Assembly (NCBI GenBank): GCA_029310945.1
Contig: JARJFC010000011.1
Span: 1 to 64,000, forward strand
Reading direction: 5' to 3'
Source of the DNA: Leptospira sp. 96542
GTDB taxonomy: Bacteria; Spirochaetota; Leptospiria; Leptospirales; Leptospiraceae
Length of the DNA: 64,000 nucleotides
Part shown: piece by piece, positions 35,184 to 43,125 of the stretch
How positions within the stretch are numbered: the first letter of the stretch is position 1
Layout of the letters: each line of letters starts with the position of its first letter
Notes under the pieces: model-generated
Databases searched by the model: none
What the model was told of the DNA's origin: nothing
Seen by the model: the letters and a program-made list of their open reading frames with translations, nothing else
Program-made: the position numbers and the translations under genes

Positions 35184-36146
35184 TTATTTTAAATTTTTGA
35201 AAAATTTTAAAACATGTGGAGTTGCAATCTCGACACCTTCGATCAAAGGCATGTGACCAACATTAGGCAATAAATGAACTTCTGCTGTATTTCCAAGCCA
35301 ATCATTAATCATTTTTGCCCCATTAACTGAAAGTATGTGATCGTCTTCGCCCCATATAATTTGAATAGGAAGATTTGATTGTTTGAGTTTTAAAAACAAT
35401 GTCTCTAAATTTGTTGCTCCGAAATTAATGATAGTCTTAAAAACAGCATTTCGATATCCATAAAAGGATGCACTTCGTCGAATTTCTTTTTCCAAAAAAT
35501 AAATTTTAGATTCGTTTGGCTTGGAATAATGAGCGGAGATACGTCCCAAAGTGAATTTATCCTGAAATAGCCAAAATACATAAGAACCAATGAATGGTAT
35601 TTTAAGAAAAGATATTACTAATTCGGAATCTGGCGCATACCCTGCGCTACAGTGCAAGGATATAGCTTTAACCCGATGAGGGTTTTTCCCCGCCCAATCT
35701 GTAACAATTCCACCACCTAACGACTGTCCAATTAAATAGATAGGACTTTCTACCTTTAATGCCTCTAAGAGCTCATCGATTTGGCGTGAATATGTTGCCG
35801 TATCATAAGTAAATTCATCAGACCGCTCCGATGCACCTCGTCCAACTAAATCGTATCGAAGAGTTTGATACCCGTGAGCACGAAATTTTCGTGCAGGTAT
35901 CTCAAAAAAATCGGTGCCTTCTGTCGTCAACCCACCAACAAACAGAATTAAAGGTGCATCTTTTTCTCCTTCCAGGATATAACGCGTGACTCCCATTTTT
36001 GTCTTCACGAAATCACCTTCAAATTCTTTTCGAGTTTCATCATTCAAAACTCGATTCTCAGACAATGGCCTCCCCTTTGTGATACCAATTAAATTAAGTA
36101 GCGAGTAACAGCCTATGGAAATCATTATTGCGCCTTTTTTATTCAT
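35184..36146 (-). CDS. Alpha/beta hydrolase with N-terminal hydrophobic segment
   Basis: 320 residues. Nucleophile S142 in IGQSLGGG, acid in IIWGEDDHIL, His in VGHMPLIEG; LRYDLVGRGASERSD is the usual strand-4 loop. The N-terminus (AIMISIGCYSLLNLIGI) is a possible signal anchor or short lipoprotein signal with I-G-C, suggesting the protein is outside the cytosol. It lies 27 bases downstream of operator 2 and diverges from the TetR gene, so it belongs to the same regulon. It is separated from the hydrolase at 34181 by 166 bases. Confidence 0.87.
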   Translation of the reverse strand: MNKKGAIMISIGCYSLLNLIGITKGRPLSENRVLNDETRKEFEGDFVKTKMGVTRYILEGEKDAPLILFVGGLTTEGTDFFEIPARKFRAHGYQTLRYDLVGRGASERSDEFTYDTATYSRQIDELLEALKVESPIYLIGQSLGGGIVTDWAGKNPHRVKAISLHCSAGYAPDSELVISFLKIPFIGSYVFWLFQDKFTLGRISAHYSKPNESKIYFLEKEIRRSASFYGYRNAVFKTIINFGATNLETLFLKLKQSNLPIQIIWGEDDHILSVNGAKMINDWLGNTAEVHLLPNVGHMPLIEGVEIATPHVLKFFKNLK

Positions 36147-36173
36147 ATTTTTTTTGGATTGTTGATAAAGCTT

Positions 36174-36198
36174 ATAATGGATACAGTGTAGCCATTAT
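36174..36198. promoter_or_regulatory. TetR-type operator 2
   Basis: ATAATGGATACA-G-TGTAGCCATTAT, 12-bp arms with one mismatch. It lies between the divergent hydrolase (start 36146) and TetR (start 36304) genes and shares its core with operators 1 and 3. Confidence 0.85.
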
Positions 36199-36303
36199 TT
36201 GAAATGTCAAGTCTTAGTTAAGAAAATTTGAAAAATTTATCATCAAAGGATCAGGAAGTTCTCAAGCTGCTTGCGTATCTAAGTGTGCTTGGGAGTTTTG
36301 ATT

Positions 36304-36987
36304 ATGGCCACTATTCGAAAATCGAAACCAGCACCAGGAAGACCTTCACTTCCAGTCGATCAAATTCTTGCCACTGCACTACAAATCATCGATGAAGAAG
36401 GTACGGAAGCTCTATCGATGCGTAATTTGGCCGATCGTTTGGAATCTGGAACGGCAACTCTTTATCGCCATTTTCAGAACAGAGCCGATCTCATAACTCA
36501 ATTGATCGATCGGATGTTAGGTGAGATAGACTTCAATATCGAAAATTTAAAAACCATTTCATGGCAAGAAGCATACCGAATATTGGCTGTAAATTTCTTT
36601 AAAGTCTTAACGAAACATCACCGAGTTGCACCATTATTAGCAGAACATCTTCCTATTGGACCAAATGCTATGGCACAAAGAGAAATATGTATATCAGTTT
36701 TGTTATCCCATGGCTTTCCTCCAAAAATGGCCGCCCATGCTTATGCAACTCTTGGACGTTTTGTTTTAGGATTTGCGCTGCAACTTTCCAGTACTGAAAA
36801 TTTATCAGATCAAAATAAAAAACAAATTGAGGTTTTTTTCCGACGTTTAGATCCAAAACGATTTCCTTCAATTGCAAAAGTCGCTCAGTCACTCCCGATT
36901 CCTTTGCAAGATGAATTTGATTTTGGACTTAACCTAATCCTAAGTGGACTTAACCAATTGAGGGAAGAAAAAGACAAACGCGCCTAA
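36304..36987 (+). CDS. TetR family regulator of the island genes
   Basis: 227 residues from the ATG at 36304, which has GGGAG nine bases ahead (a start at 36283 lacks one). HTH region: ALSMRNLADRLESGTATLYRHF. The C-terminal domain (VAPLLAEHLPIGP, then FVLGFALQ) matches the TetR_C_1 tetracycline-repressor type, which binds small hydrophobic ligands. Three near-identical palindromes lie at the hydrolase operon, at its own divergent promoter and at the DUF2147 gene, defining a small regulon. The ligand is likely the substrate of the monooxygenase pathway. Confidence 0.92.
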   Translation: MATIRKSKPAPGRPSLPVDQILATALQIIDEEGTEALSMRNLADRLESGTATLYRHFQNRADLITQLIDRMLGEIDFNIENLKTISWQEAYRILAVNFFKVLTKHHRVAPLLAEHLPIGPNAMAQREICISVLLSHGFPPKMAAHAYATLGRFVLGFALQLSSTENLSDQNKKQIEVFFRRLDPKRFPSIAKVAQSLPIPLQDEFDFGLNLILSGLNQLREEKDKRA

Positions 36988-37009
36988 ACTCCCGGCAATT
37001 TAAAAGAAC

Positions 37010-37047
37010 TTGACAGATACTTAGTTATGGATACAGTGTATCCGTTA
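37010..37047 (+). promoter_or_regulatory. Promoter with operator 3 upstream of the DUF2147 gene
   Basis: A consensus -35 TTGACA at 37010-37015 is followed after 16 bases by TACAGT (37032-37037) as a plausible -10. Operator 3 (TTATGGATACAGTGTATCC from 37025) covers the -10 and runs up to the ATG at 37047. Transcription would start within a few bases of the ATG, predicting a leaderless or near-leaderless mRNA. Confidence 0.7.
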
Positions 37048-37571
37048 TGAAAAATTTTAGTTTTTTCTCTAGTTTTTGTTTGGGTATTTTGAGTTTTAAC
37101 CCTGTTTTTGCCAATGAGGCAGATATCGTTTTGGGGTTTTATATGCCTCCAGAAAAAAAATCGATAGTTGAGATTTTTAAATGTGAAGAGAAATACTGTG
37201 GTAGAACTGTCTGCCTAAAAAACAATGTGTATCTGGAAACGGAAAAAGATAAAGGTGTCCCTGGAACTCCTTATCTTGACCACAACAATGAAGATCCAAA
37301 ACTTAGAACCAGACCTAGCTTAGGAAAAGTAAATCTAATGAGGTTTGAATATATTGGGGAGGGTGTTTACAAAAATGGCAGAGTCTACAATCCGCATGAT
37401 GGAAAAACTTATTGCGGGAGGTTGACTGTCTTAGAAGGCGGAAAGAGATTGGATTTAAAAGGTACGCTTTGTTCTGTAACGTTTCTCGGAAAAACAATGA
37501 CTTGGAGCAAAGTAGAAAATTTGAGTGAAGTTACATCTAGTTGGTACTGTACATTTAAAAAAAAGAAATAA
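37047..37571 (+). CDS. Exported DUF2147 protein
   Basis: 174 residues with signal peptide MKNFSFFSSFCLGILSFNPVFA. The mature part has the DUF2147 pattern: VLGFYMPPEKKSIVEIFKC, then G-G/K-x-x-NPHDGKTYCGRL and LDLKGTLC. DUF2147 proteins are periplasmic with a lipocalin-like barrel and no known activity. Its start codon abuts operator 3, so it is controlled by the TetR protein encoded next to it. A role in handling the island's hydrophobic substrate is possible. Confidence 0.85.
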   Translation: MKNFSFFSSFCLGILSFNPVFANEADIVLGFYMPPEKKSIVEIFKCEEKYCGRTVCLKNNVYLETEKDKGVPGTPYLDHNNEDPKLRTRPSLGKVNLMRFEYIGEGVYKNGRVYNPHDGKTYCGRLTVLEGGKRLDLKGTLCSVTFLGKTMTWSKVENLSEVTSSWYCTFKKKK

Positions 37572-37896
37572 CTCACTGAATTTAAATTTTAACTGCAGGA
37601 CTCTTTTATAAATTATTTCACCAATCAATTTAGCGTATTATATAAGTATCCATAAATCATAATTTCTTTTCACTGTTAATTAAAAACTTAATTAGAAAGG
37701 AATACGGAAATGATAAACTTTATTTAGCTCGGTGTAATTAGATTTTTATTTGTAATTATTATTAAAATCAAATATTTTTTCTCTGAAGTTCGATCGAAAT
37801 CGATAAGTCTGTGGCAGTTTTAAAGCGAATACTTCTTCTCAGATTTTTGAAATATAAAAACTCATATGAATACTGGAGAAAATTCAGCTTCGCATT
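37572..37896. other. AT-rich gap before the right-hand repeat
   Basis: No gene or clear structure seen. The last bases (CAGCTTCGCATTTTTA, 37885-37900) resemble the sequence just after the left repeat (CAGCTTCACATTTTTTTA, 29889-29906). This suggests the two ends once were joined as tandem units. Confidence 0.5.
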
Positions 37897-38187
37897 TTTA
37901 CGTTAAGCGAGAACGACCGAGCGCAAGGATGTGCGAGGGCTCGCAAAAGACGGCCTGGAACGAGTTCGACCTGGATGGGAGAACTGCGTAAGGCGATATC
38001 CCGTCATCCACTAATAGTGTAATTTCCCACTCAACGTATAAAGGTACTCTTAAAATGGCTCGGGCCATCTCGCGTTCGCCTGGCCCTCCATGGCCAGAGC
38101 TCCCGCACGCACCCATCCGTGGGTGCTGTTCGGCGTCCAAGCCAATTTTATGAGTAAAGAAACGTACTTCGTTTGGGAAATTTGGTG
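37897..38187 (+). repeat. 291-bp direct repeat, right copy (C), with hairpin element
   Basis: Identical to 29592-29882 except for two C-to-T differences (the ACCGCG/ACTGCG and GCCACC/GCCATC sites). It includes the 13-base tRNA-His end copy at 37999-38011 and the same inner hairpins. With the left copy it brackets the island genes at 29928-37571 in direct orientation. Confidence 0.92.
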
Positions 38188-38315
38188 CAACCAAACATGT
38201 TACATAAGATAGTAAAAATTGGGATTTTTTCGCAAAAATATATTTGGTTTGGAGAAACTCTTACCAAGTTTCTAAGTGGTTAAATACATTTCCTCTTGCA
38301 AGATGAAGCTAACAT

Positions 38316-38903
38316 ATGTTACAAGATAATTATTACGTTATAGAAAGTGAGAATAACGATCAGTATCCAATGTTCTCGTGGGATCAGGCAAACGATGACT
38401 TCGGTATTGGTGTGCCTGCGATTGGGAGCGGATCAGTTATGTTTCGTCTAGGTGAGCCAATCCCACCCAAGGCCGAATGGGTGGATTACCATGTTGCGCC
38501 GTCGCCAGTTATTTCTTCGTTAATTGCTGACGTATTAGCACCGAAAGATATTTATGGCGTCCAGCTAATACCAGCAGTGGTGCGCAACCCCCGTGATCCT
38601 TTTGGAGAAATTCGGGACTATTGGTTTATGCATGTGTGGAATCGTATTAGTTGTTTGGACAAGCAAAAATCAGTCGTTGAATATTTTAAAGATGGAAACA
38701 TATTTTCCATTGACGAGCTGGTTTTGGATGATGGCGTATTAAGCAAAATTGAATTATCAAAAAGGCTCGTGTTTGAATTGAGCGAAAAGAATTCTGTGTT
38801 GTTGGTTCACGAGTCGATCAAGAATTTAATCCTTTCTGTATCACCGCGCGGTTGCCGCTTCTTCAAAATATCAGATTGGAATAGCGATTGTACGTTTGAG
38901 TGA
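38316..38903 (+). CDS. Imm11-like (DUF1629) immunity-type protein
   Basis: 195 residues, cytosolic. The pattern VWNRISCLDKQKSVVEYF (the RI-x-x-LD-x-x-x-S core), then SIDELVLDD, VLLVHESIK and the final GCRFF is that of imm11/DUF1629 proteins, which act as immunity partners in polymorphic toxin systems. No toxin gene is adjacent. The gene starts 128 bases after repeat C, and its TGA runs straight into a piece of the same repeat family (GACGGCTGTTCGGCGT), as if inserted within an element. Confidence 0.65.
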   Translation: MLQDNYYVIESENNDQYPMFSWDQANDDFGIGVPAIGSGSVMFRLGEPIPPKAEWVDYHVAPSPVISSLIADVLAPKDIYGVQLIPAVVRNPRDPFGEIRDYWFMHVWNRISCLDKQKSVVEYFKDGNIFSIDELVLDDGVLSKIELSKRLVFELSEKNSVLLVHESIKNLILSVSPRGCRFFKISDWNSDCTFE

Positions 38904-38978
38904 CGGCTGTTCGGCGTTTTTGCTTTTGCTTGGGTTTTACTTAAATTCGATTGGGAAATTTGTCGAAAATTTATTAGA
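38904..38978 (+). repeat. Truncated hairpin element, copy D
   Basis: GGCTGTTCGGCGT at 38905-38917 and CGATTGGGAAATTTGTCGAA at 38958-38977 match the right side of copies A-C in order. The left half is missing, replaced by the immunity-like gene. The rest of the gap to 39211 is AT-rich, with a perfect TATAAT at 39171-39176 that may serve the serine hydrolase gene. Confidence 0.65.
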
Positions 38979-39211
38979 TAATTAGATGTTTAGTATTTTG
39001 GAAGCAAGAAGTATCAATTCCATTAGTAAAAAAACTTTAATACAGTAAGGGATGCATTCCATCTCAAAATGGATTGTTTTGGCTGAAGCCTGTAACGTCA
39101 TTAACCAAATTAAAGAATATAATATCATAAAATCTTAAAATATAAGTCGCCTTAATGCTGACGGGCTTCGTATAATGGTGAATCTGTTACGAGGTTGGGA
39201 GATCTCAACGT

Positions 39212-40477
39212 ATGAAACAATGGTTCGTAATCGGAGCGGGCGCGCTGATCGCCATCGTTTGCTGGATGGTTATTGTAGTCATAGCCGGAAGAGAAGGCTT
39301 GTTTCGACCGTTGCCAGTCGATAAAAACGATACGGCTGCCTTATTGCATTGGGCTGAAAGCCGTTATAAAGCCCAATCTCAGGGTAACATTGCCATCATG
39401 CTCATTCAAGATGGCATTGTCAAAGAATCCTACTTTGCGTCGAATGGCCGCACTGTAGACGACCAATCACTCTTTCAGGTCGCATCACTTAGCAAGTGGG
39501 TCACTGCCTGGGGTGTGATGACACTTGTCGAGCAGAACCGAATCGATCTCGATGCTCCCGTATTACGCTACCTGAAGCGCTGGCATTTGCCGGAAGCCGC
39601 CCCGTTTGACAATGACGACGTTACTGTACGCCGGCTACTCGCTCATACGGCAGGTTTAACAGACGGTCTGGGTTTTCTGGGGTTTCCACCTGAGCAGAAT
39701 CTGCCTTCTATTGAAGAAGAACTTACCAATACGACAGATGCAATGCCAGGAGCGAGCGGCGTGGTTCGCGTTGGCGCCGAGCCAGGATCCCATTGGCGCT
39801 ATTCGGGAGGAGGTTATTTGATTCTCCAGCTTCTCATTGAAGAGGTAAGCCAGGAACCATTTAATACTTACATGCGACGGGCAGTACTTCTACCTCTTGG
39901 CATGGCTCAATCGACATACGTTGACCCTGACCCCGCCCACCTTGTTGATTTTTTCGAGCCCGATGGATCATTGGCGCTTCACTACAAGTTTACAGCACTT
40001 GGTGCCGCCTCACTTTACACATCTGCCGCAGACCTGACGCGATTCTTGCAAGCACACCTGCCTGGACCAAACGGCAGCTTACCAGGACGAGGTGTACTTA
40101 TGCCAACAACGCTAGGAGCCATGCACAAACCGAATGCCTTCCTTTACGGTTTGCCTGTCTGGGGTTTAGGCCCCACGCTGTATGCTCCCGACGGCGGTGG
40201 AGGGTATATTATCGGACACGACGGGACAAACTTTCCGGCAATTAATACATCAGCACGTACCAATCTAGCTAATCGTGATGGCATCATCGTACTTGAAACT
40301 GGATCCATTAGCTTGGCTAGAGAGATCGCTGGTCAGTGGACCTTCTGGCAAACGGGAATTGTTCCTCTCGACACGCTTGTTCTCATTGATGGTCTTAGTA
40401 TTCTGATCACATGCGCAGCGGGATCCCTATTGATTCTTCTGGGTGCCGGGTTTGTTATACACTACAGATGGCGATGA
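39212..40477 (+). CDS. Membrane serine hydrolase (beta-lactamase / AmpC-like)
   Basis: 421 residues. One N-terminal membrane helix (about 5-25), a serine beta-lactamase-like domain with S92-x-x-K95 (ASLSKW) and Y197-S198 (HWRYSGGGY), and a last membrane helix near 390-415. Members of this family hydrolyse esters or peptides; true beta-lactamase activity is not implied. Base composition is visibly higher in GC (about 50% in lines sampled) than its neighbours, suggesting recent acquisition. GAGGTTGGGAG lies upstream of the ATG. It converges with the nitroreductase gene. Confidence 0.85.
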   Translation: MKQWFVIGAGALIAIVCWMVIVVIAGREGLFRPLPVDKNDTAALLHWAESRYKAQSQGNIAIMLIQDGIVKESYFASNGRTVDDQSLFQVASLSKWVTAWGVMTLVEQNRIDLDAPVLRYLKRWHLPEAAPFDNDDVTVRRLLAHTAGLTDGLGFLGFPPEQNLPSIEEELTNTTDAMPGASGVVRVGAEPGSHWRYSGGGYLILQLLIEEVSQEPFNTYMRRAVLLPLGMAQSTYVDPDPAHLVDFFEPDGSLALHYKFTALGAASLYTSAADLTRFLQAHLPGPNGSLPGRGVLMPTTLGAMHKPNAFLYGLPVWGLGPTLYAPDGGGGYIIGHDGTNFPAINTSARTNLANRDGIIVLETGSISLAREIAGQWTFWQTGIVPLDTLVLIDGLSILITCAAGSLLILLGAGFVIHYRWR

Positions 40478-40521
40478 TTCGCGATATTTAGAAATTGTCC
40501 AGCAACCAGAACTTTACTTCT

Positions 40522-41214
40522 TCAATAGAAATGAATCAATTCTTCCGCAGATTCTCGTGGTGTGTGGAAACGATTGAGGTTGGAATCCGGCTTTGGATAC
40601 CCTATACTCAAACCCAAAATTACTTTTTCCTCGGCGGGCAAACTAAGCGAATTTTTAACAACATTTGGAAAGGAGCCGAGTGATGCTTGTGCACAAGTTC
40701 CCAAACCTTCCTCTCTTGCCAATAGAAGAACCGATTGGAGAAAACATCCTAAATCAATGCCCACATAATAATTTAGATCAAATTTGGAAGTAATGAAAAC
40801 AGCAGTGGGTGCTCCAAAAAATTCAAAATTACGAAGCATAAACTGATTCCGAGCATCTTTGTCTTTCCTTTCAATCCCTGCCATTTCGTAAATTTTCATC
40901 CCCAAATCAAACATCCGTTTTTTCGCATCACTCGGGTAAGACTCTGGCCATTTTGTTTCTGGATTGGGTGTGGACTCGTATGCAGCTTTCACTAAATCTT
41001 GTGAGAGTTGGTTCCGTTTCTCTCCATTCACAATGTGTACCTTCCAAGGTTGGGAATTCTTCCAACTTGGTGAACGAAGTGCCTTTTCGAAAATCTTTTG
41101 AAGGATTTCTTTTGGAACGGAATTGGGAAGGTATTCGCGGATGCTATGCCGTGTTTCCAAGGCATCAGTAACAGAGGTAGCGATTTCATGGATGGATATC
41201 ATTTCTAAATTCAT
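40522..41214 (-). CDS. Nitroreductase family protein
   Basis: 230 residues, starting at 41214 with AGGAG nine bases ahead. FMN-binding landmarks: RHSIREYLPN near the start, SWKNSQPWKVHIV, and the C-terminal GLSIGYPKPD. This is the oxygen-insensitive NfnB/NfsB-type flavoenzyme that reduces nitro groups or quinones with NAD(P)H. It diverges from a TetR gene across a palindromic operator at 41233-41288, so it is probably repressed by it. Confidence 0.92.
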   Translation of the reverse strand: MNLEMISIHEIATSVTDALETRHSIREYLPNSVPKEILQKIFEKALRSPSWKNSQPWKVHIVNGEKRNQLSQDLVKAAYESTPNPETKWPESYPSDAKKRMFDLGMKIYEMAGIERKDKDARNQFMLRNFEFFGAPTAVFITSKFDLNYYVGIDLGCFLQSVLLLAREEGLGTCAQASLGSFPNVVKNSLSLPAEEKVILGLSIGYPKPDSNLNRFHTPRESAEELIHFY

Positions 41215-41232
41215 GGGATTTTCTCCTGAAGA

Positions 41233-41288
41233 ATATACATACCAGTCGGTATGTATATGGCAAGTATTTTTTATACAGACCAGTTGGT
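41233..41288. promoter_or_regulatory. Operator(s) between nitroreductase and TetR genes
   Basis: A perfect 11-4-11 inverted repeat ATATACATACC-AGTC-GGTATGTATAT spans 41233-41258. A second site, ACCAGTTGGT at 41279-41288, repeats its core. The pair sits midway between divergent start codons at 41214 and 41333. Confidence 0.85.
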
Positions 41289-41332
41289 ATAATGTTTGCC
41301 TAGTTTTGGTAGAATGAGATTCTGTAGGGTAT

Positions 41333-41908
41333 ATGAAAAAGGAACCAACCCGAGTCCGCCTCTTACAAGTCAGCCGCAGTCTCTTTTTAAGACAAGGTTA
41401 CTCAGGGACTGGACTGAATCAAATTGTAGAGGAAGCAAAAACGGTTAAAGCCAGTTTATACCAACATTTTGATTCCAAGGAGATGTTGGGTAAGGAAGTG
41501 CTTCGGATCTATTCCGAAGAAAATTTAACTTTACTTAAATCCTTAATGAAACGAAATCCCAAACCATTGGATTTTGTAAAGGCCTGGGTTCGTATACTTT
41601 CGAGGGAGGCTCGGTTGTCCCAACTTTTTGGGTGTGGAATGGCCAACTTCCGTGCACAGATTGCATCCCATGAATTGGAAATTCAGAAAGAAATTGAAGA
41701 AATTGCAATTAAGACCATTAATTGTTTGGATGAATATCTAACAGAGTCGATCCAAAATGGTCATTTAACTTCCAAAGTGGATAGTCGATTGCTCGCAAAA
41801 CATTTATTTTTTGTGTATGAAGGGGTCTTGCAAGGATATCGTTTATTAGGTGATAAAAGGTCATTAGAGGAGTTGTACCGAATTGCCGAAAGTTTGATCC
41901 CATCATAA
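41333..41908 (+). CDS. TetR family regulator of the nitroreductase
   Basis: 191 residues. HTH region GYSGTGLNQIVEEAKTVKASLYQHF. The C-terminal domain has LSQLFGCGMANFRAQI, the GC-x-x-N pattern of the YxaF-like C-terminal family. The palindromes in the 118-bp divergent gap are the probable binding sites for autorepression and control of the nitroreductase. Confidence 0.92.
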   Translation: MKKEPTRVRLLQVSRSLFLRQGYSGTGLNQIVEEAKTVKASLYQHFDSKEMLGKEVLRIYSEENLTLLKSLMKRNPKPLDFVKAWVRILSREARLSQLFGCGMANFRAQIASHELEIQKEIEEIAIKTINCLDEYLTESIQNGHLTSKVDSRLLAKHLFFVYEGVLQGYRLLGDKRSLEELYRIAESLIPS

Positions 41909-42036
41909 TTAAGAATTAGGGCATAGTTCTGGAGAAACTTTAACCATTTTAAAAAGAGAATTTGAATTAAAAGCAGCAAAGAAATTTTTCTGAAACAACG
42001 TAAGCAGGCTAGTCAAATGAAATTTAATTTAATAGT

Positions 42037-43125
42037 ATGATAGAAATAAAAACAATCTCAGAGAACACTCCCAAAGTAGAGGCTATGGATCATGAAAAAG
42101 TTGCCATTGCACTAGAAGATGGATCAATTGTTGTGGTCTATTTGGATTCAAATAAAATAATTTCTTGTTCCTTAGAAGAAAATCCAGTTCAGATTGCCTT
42201 ATATGGATCCAGAATTTATGTTCTGACCAAACCATATCCAATTGAAATAAAGGATGATGAAGAAAACGAGGAGTTATTAGGCATCAATATGTTTGCGCAA
42301 AAAAAAACGGGAGTTACATTATGGCTATTAGAAATTGAAAACGATAAACTAGTCGTTGTTAATAGACGTGATAAAACAGGTGGCTTTGGAATTTACAATG
42401 ACAAAATATATGCTTGTGATCCAATTCAAGAAGGATTCTATGCATTAGACCCGAATTTGAATCTGATAGAAAGAGTAGAAATTAAAATTAAACCCACCAA
42501 TCGCAAACCCTGGTATTCATCAATTTACATATTTGATGGTATTCTGTATCTAATACAGGAAGATGATATGATACGATGGTTTAATATAGGTGTTAGTATT
42601 ACAGAAGGCGGTATTTTGAGTACAGAAAACCTACATGCATCTGATTATATAAGTATAAATAACCCTGTCGAAAGAATGGTCAAAGTTGGGTCGTATGTTG
42701 TAGGCGTACTCGCCTCGCCTCCCTTTCTTATTCACATCCAAAACAATATTCCTCACCTTGTGAGTGATCCAAACGAATGTATCAATCTGAAATATAAAGA
42801 ATCATTTTCAATGACTAAAAACTTACGGGTAAATACGGGGAAGTATGCTATTGCCAACAATCGATTTATAATAAGCATCGCAGATACCAATCTAAAAAAA
42901 ATTGAGTATGCTTTTTCAGTGGAAGACTCAAGTGAAACCTTGAACATAAGTTCAAGGTTTCTAGCTTATGAAAATTATCTTTTGTGTTTTGCCTGGACAA
43001 CTCATGATAAAAAATGTCCAATCATTATTTTTGATATGACTGAGTTAAGTAACCCAAAGATTAAGATGATTGTTAATTTTAGGGGTGATGTAAATAATCT
43101 TGCGGTGAAAAAAGAAGATATATAA
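42037..43125 (+). CDS. Hypothetical beta-rich (propeller-like) protein
   Basis: 362 residues, cytosolic, no signal peptide. The chain alternates short beta strands (VAIALEDGSIVVVYLD, FGIYNDKIYACDP, IYIFDGILYLIQEDD, YLLCFAWTT) with a spacing that suggests a 6-7 bladed propeller. I recognise no family. It overlaps the next gene by one base (TAATG), so the two are translated together. Because that partner looks like an immunity protein, this one may also belong to a toxin-immunity locus. Confidence 0.6.
   Translation: MIEIKTISENTPKVEAMDHEKVAIALEDGSIVVVYLDSNKIISCSLEENPVQIALYGSRIYVLTKPYPIEIKDDEENEELLGINMFAQKKTGVTLWLLEIENDKLVVVNRRDKTGGFGIYNDKIYACDPIQEGFYALDPNLNLIERVEIKIKPTNRKPWYSSIYIFDGILYLIQEDDMIRWFNIGVSITEGGILSTENLHASDYISINNPVERMVKVGSYVVGVLASPPFLIHIQNNIPHLVSDPNECINLKYKESFSMTKNLRVNTGKYAIANNRFIISIADTNLKKIEYAFSVEDSSETLNISSRFLAYENYLLCFAWTTHDKKCPIIIFDMTELSNPKIKMIVNFRGDVNNLAVKKEDI

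Noticed and set aside
37572..37896. A promoter or small RNA in the AT-rich gap before repeat C.
   Set aside because: Many TATAAT-like strings are expected by chance in such AT-rich DNA, and no -35 or hairpin stands out.
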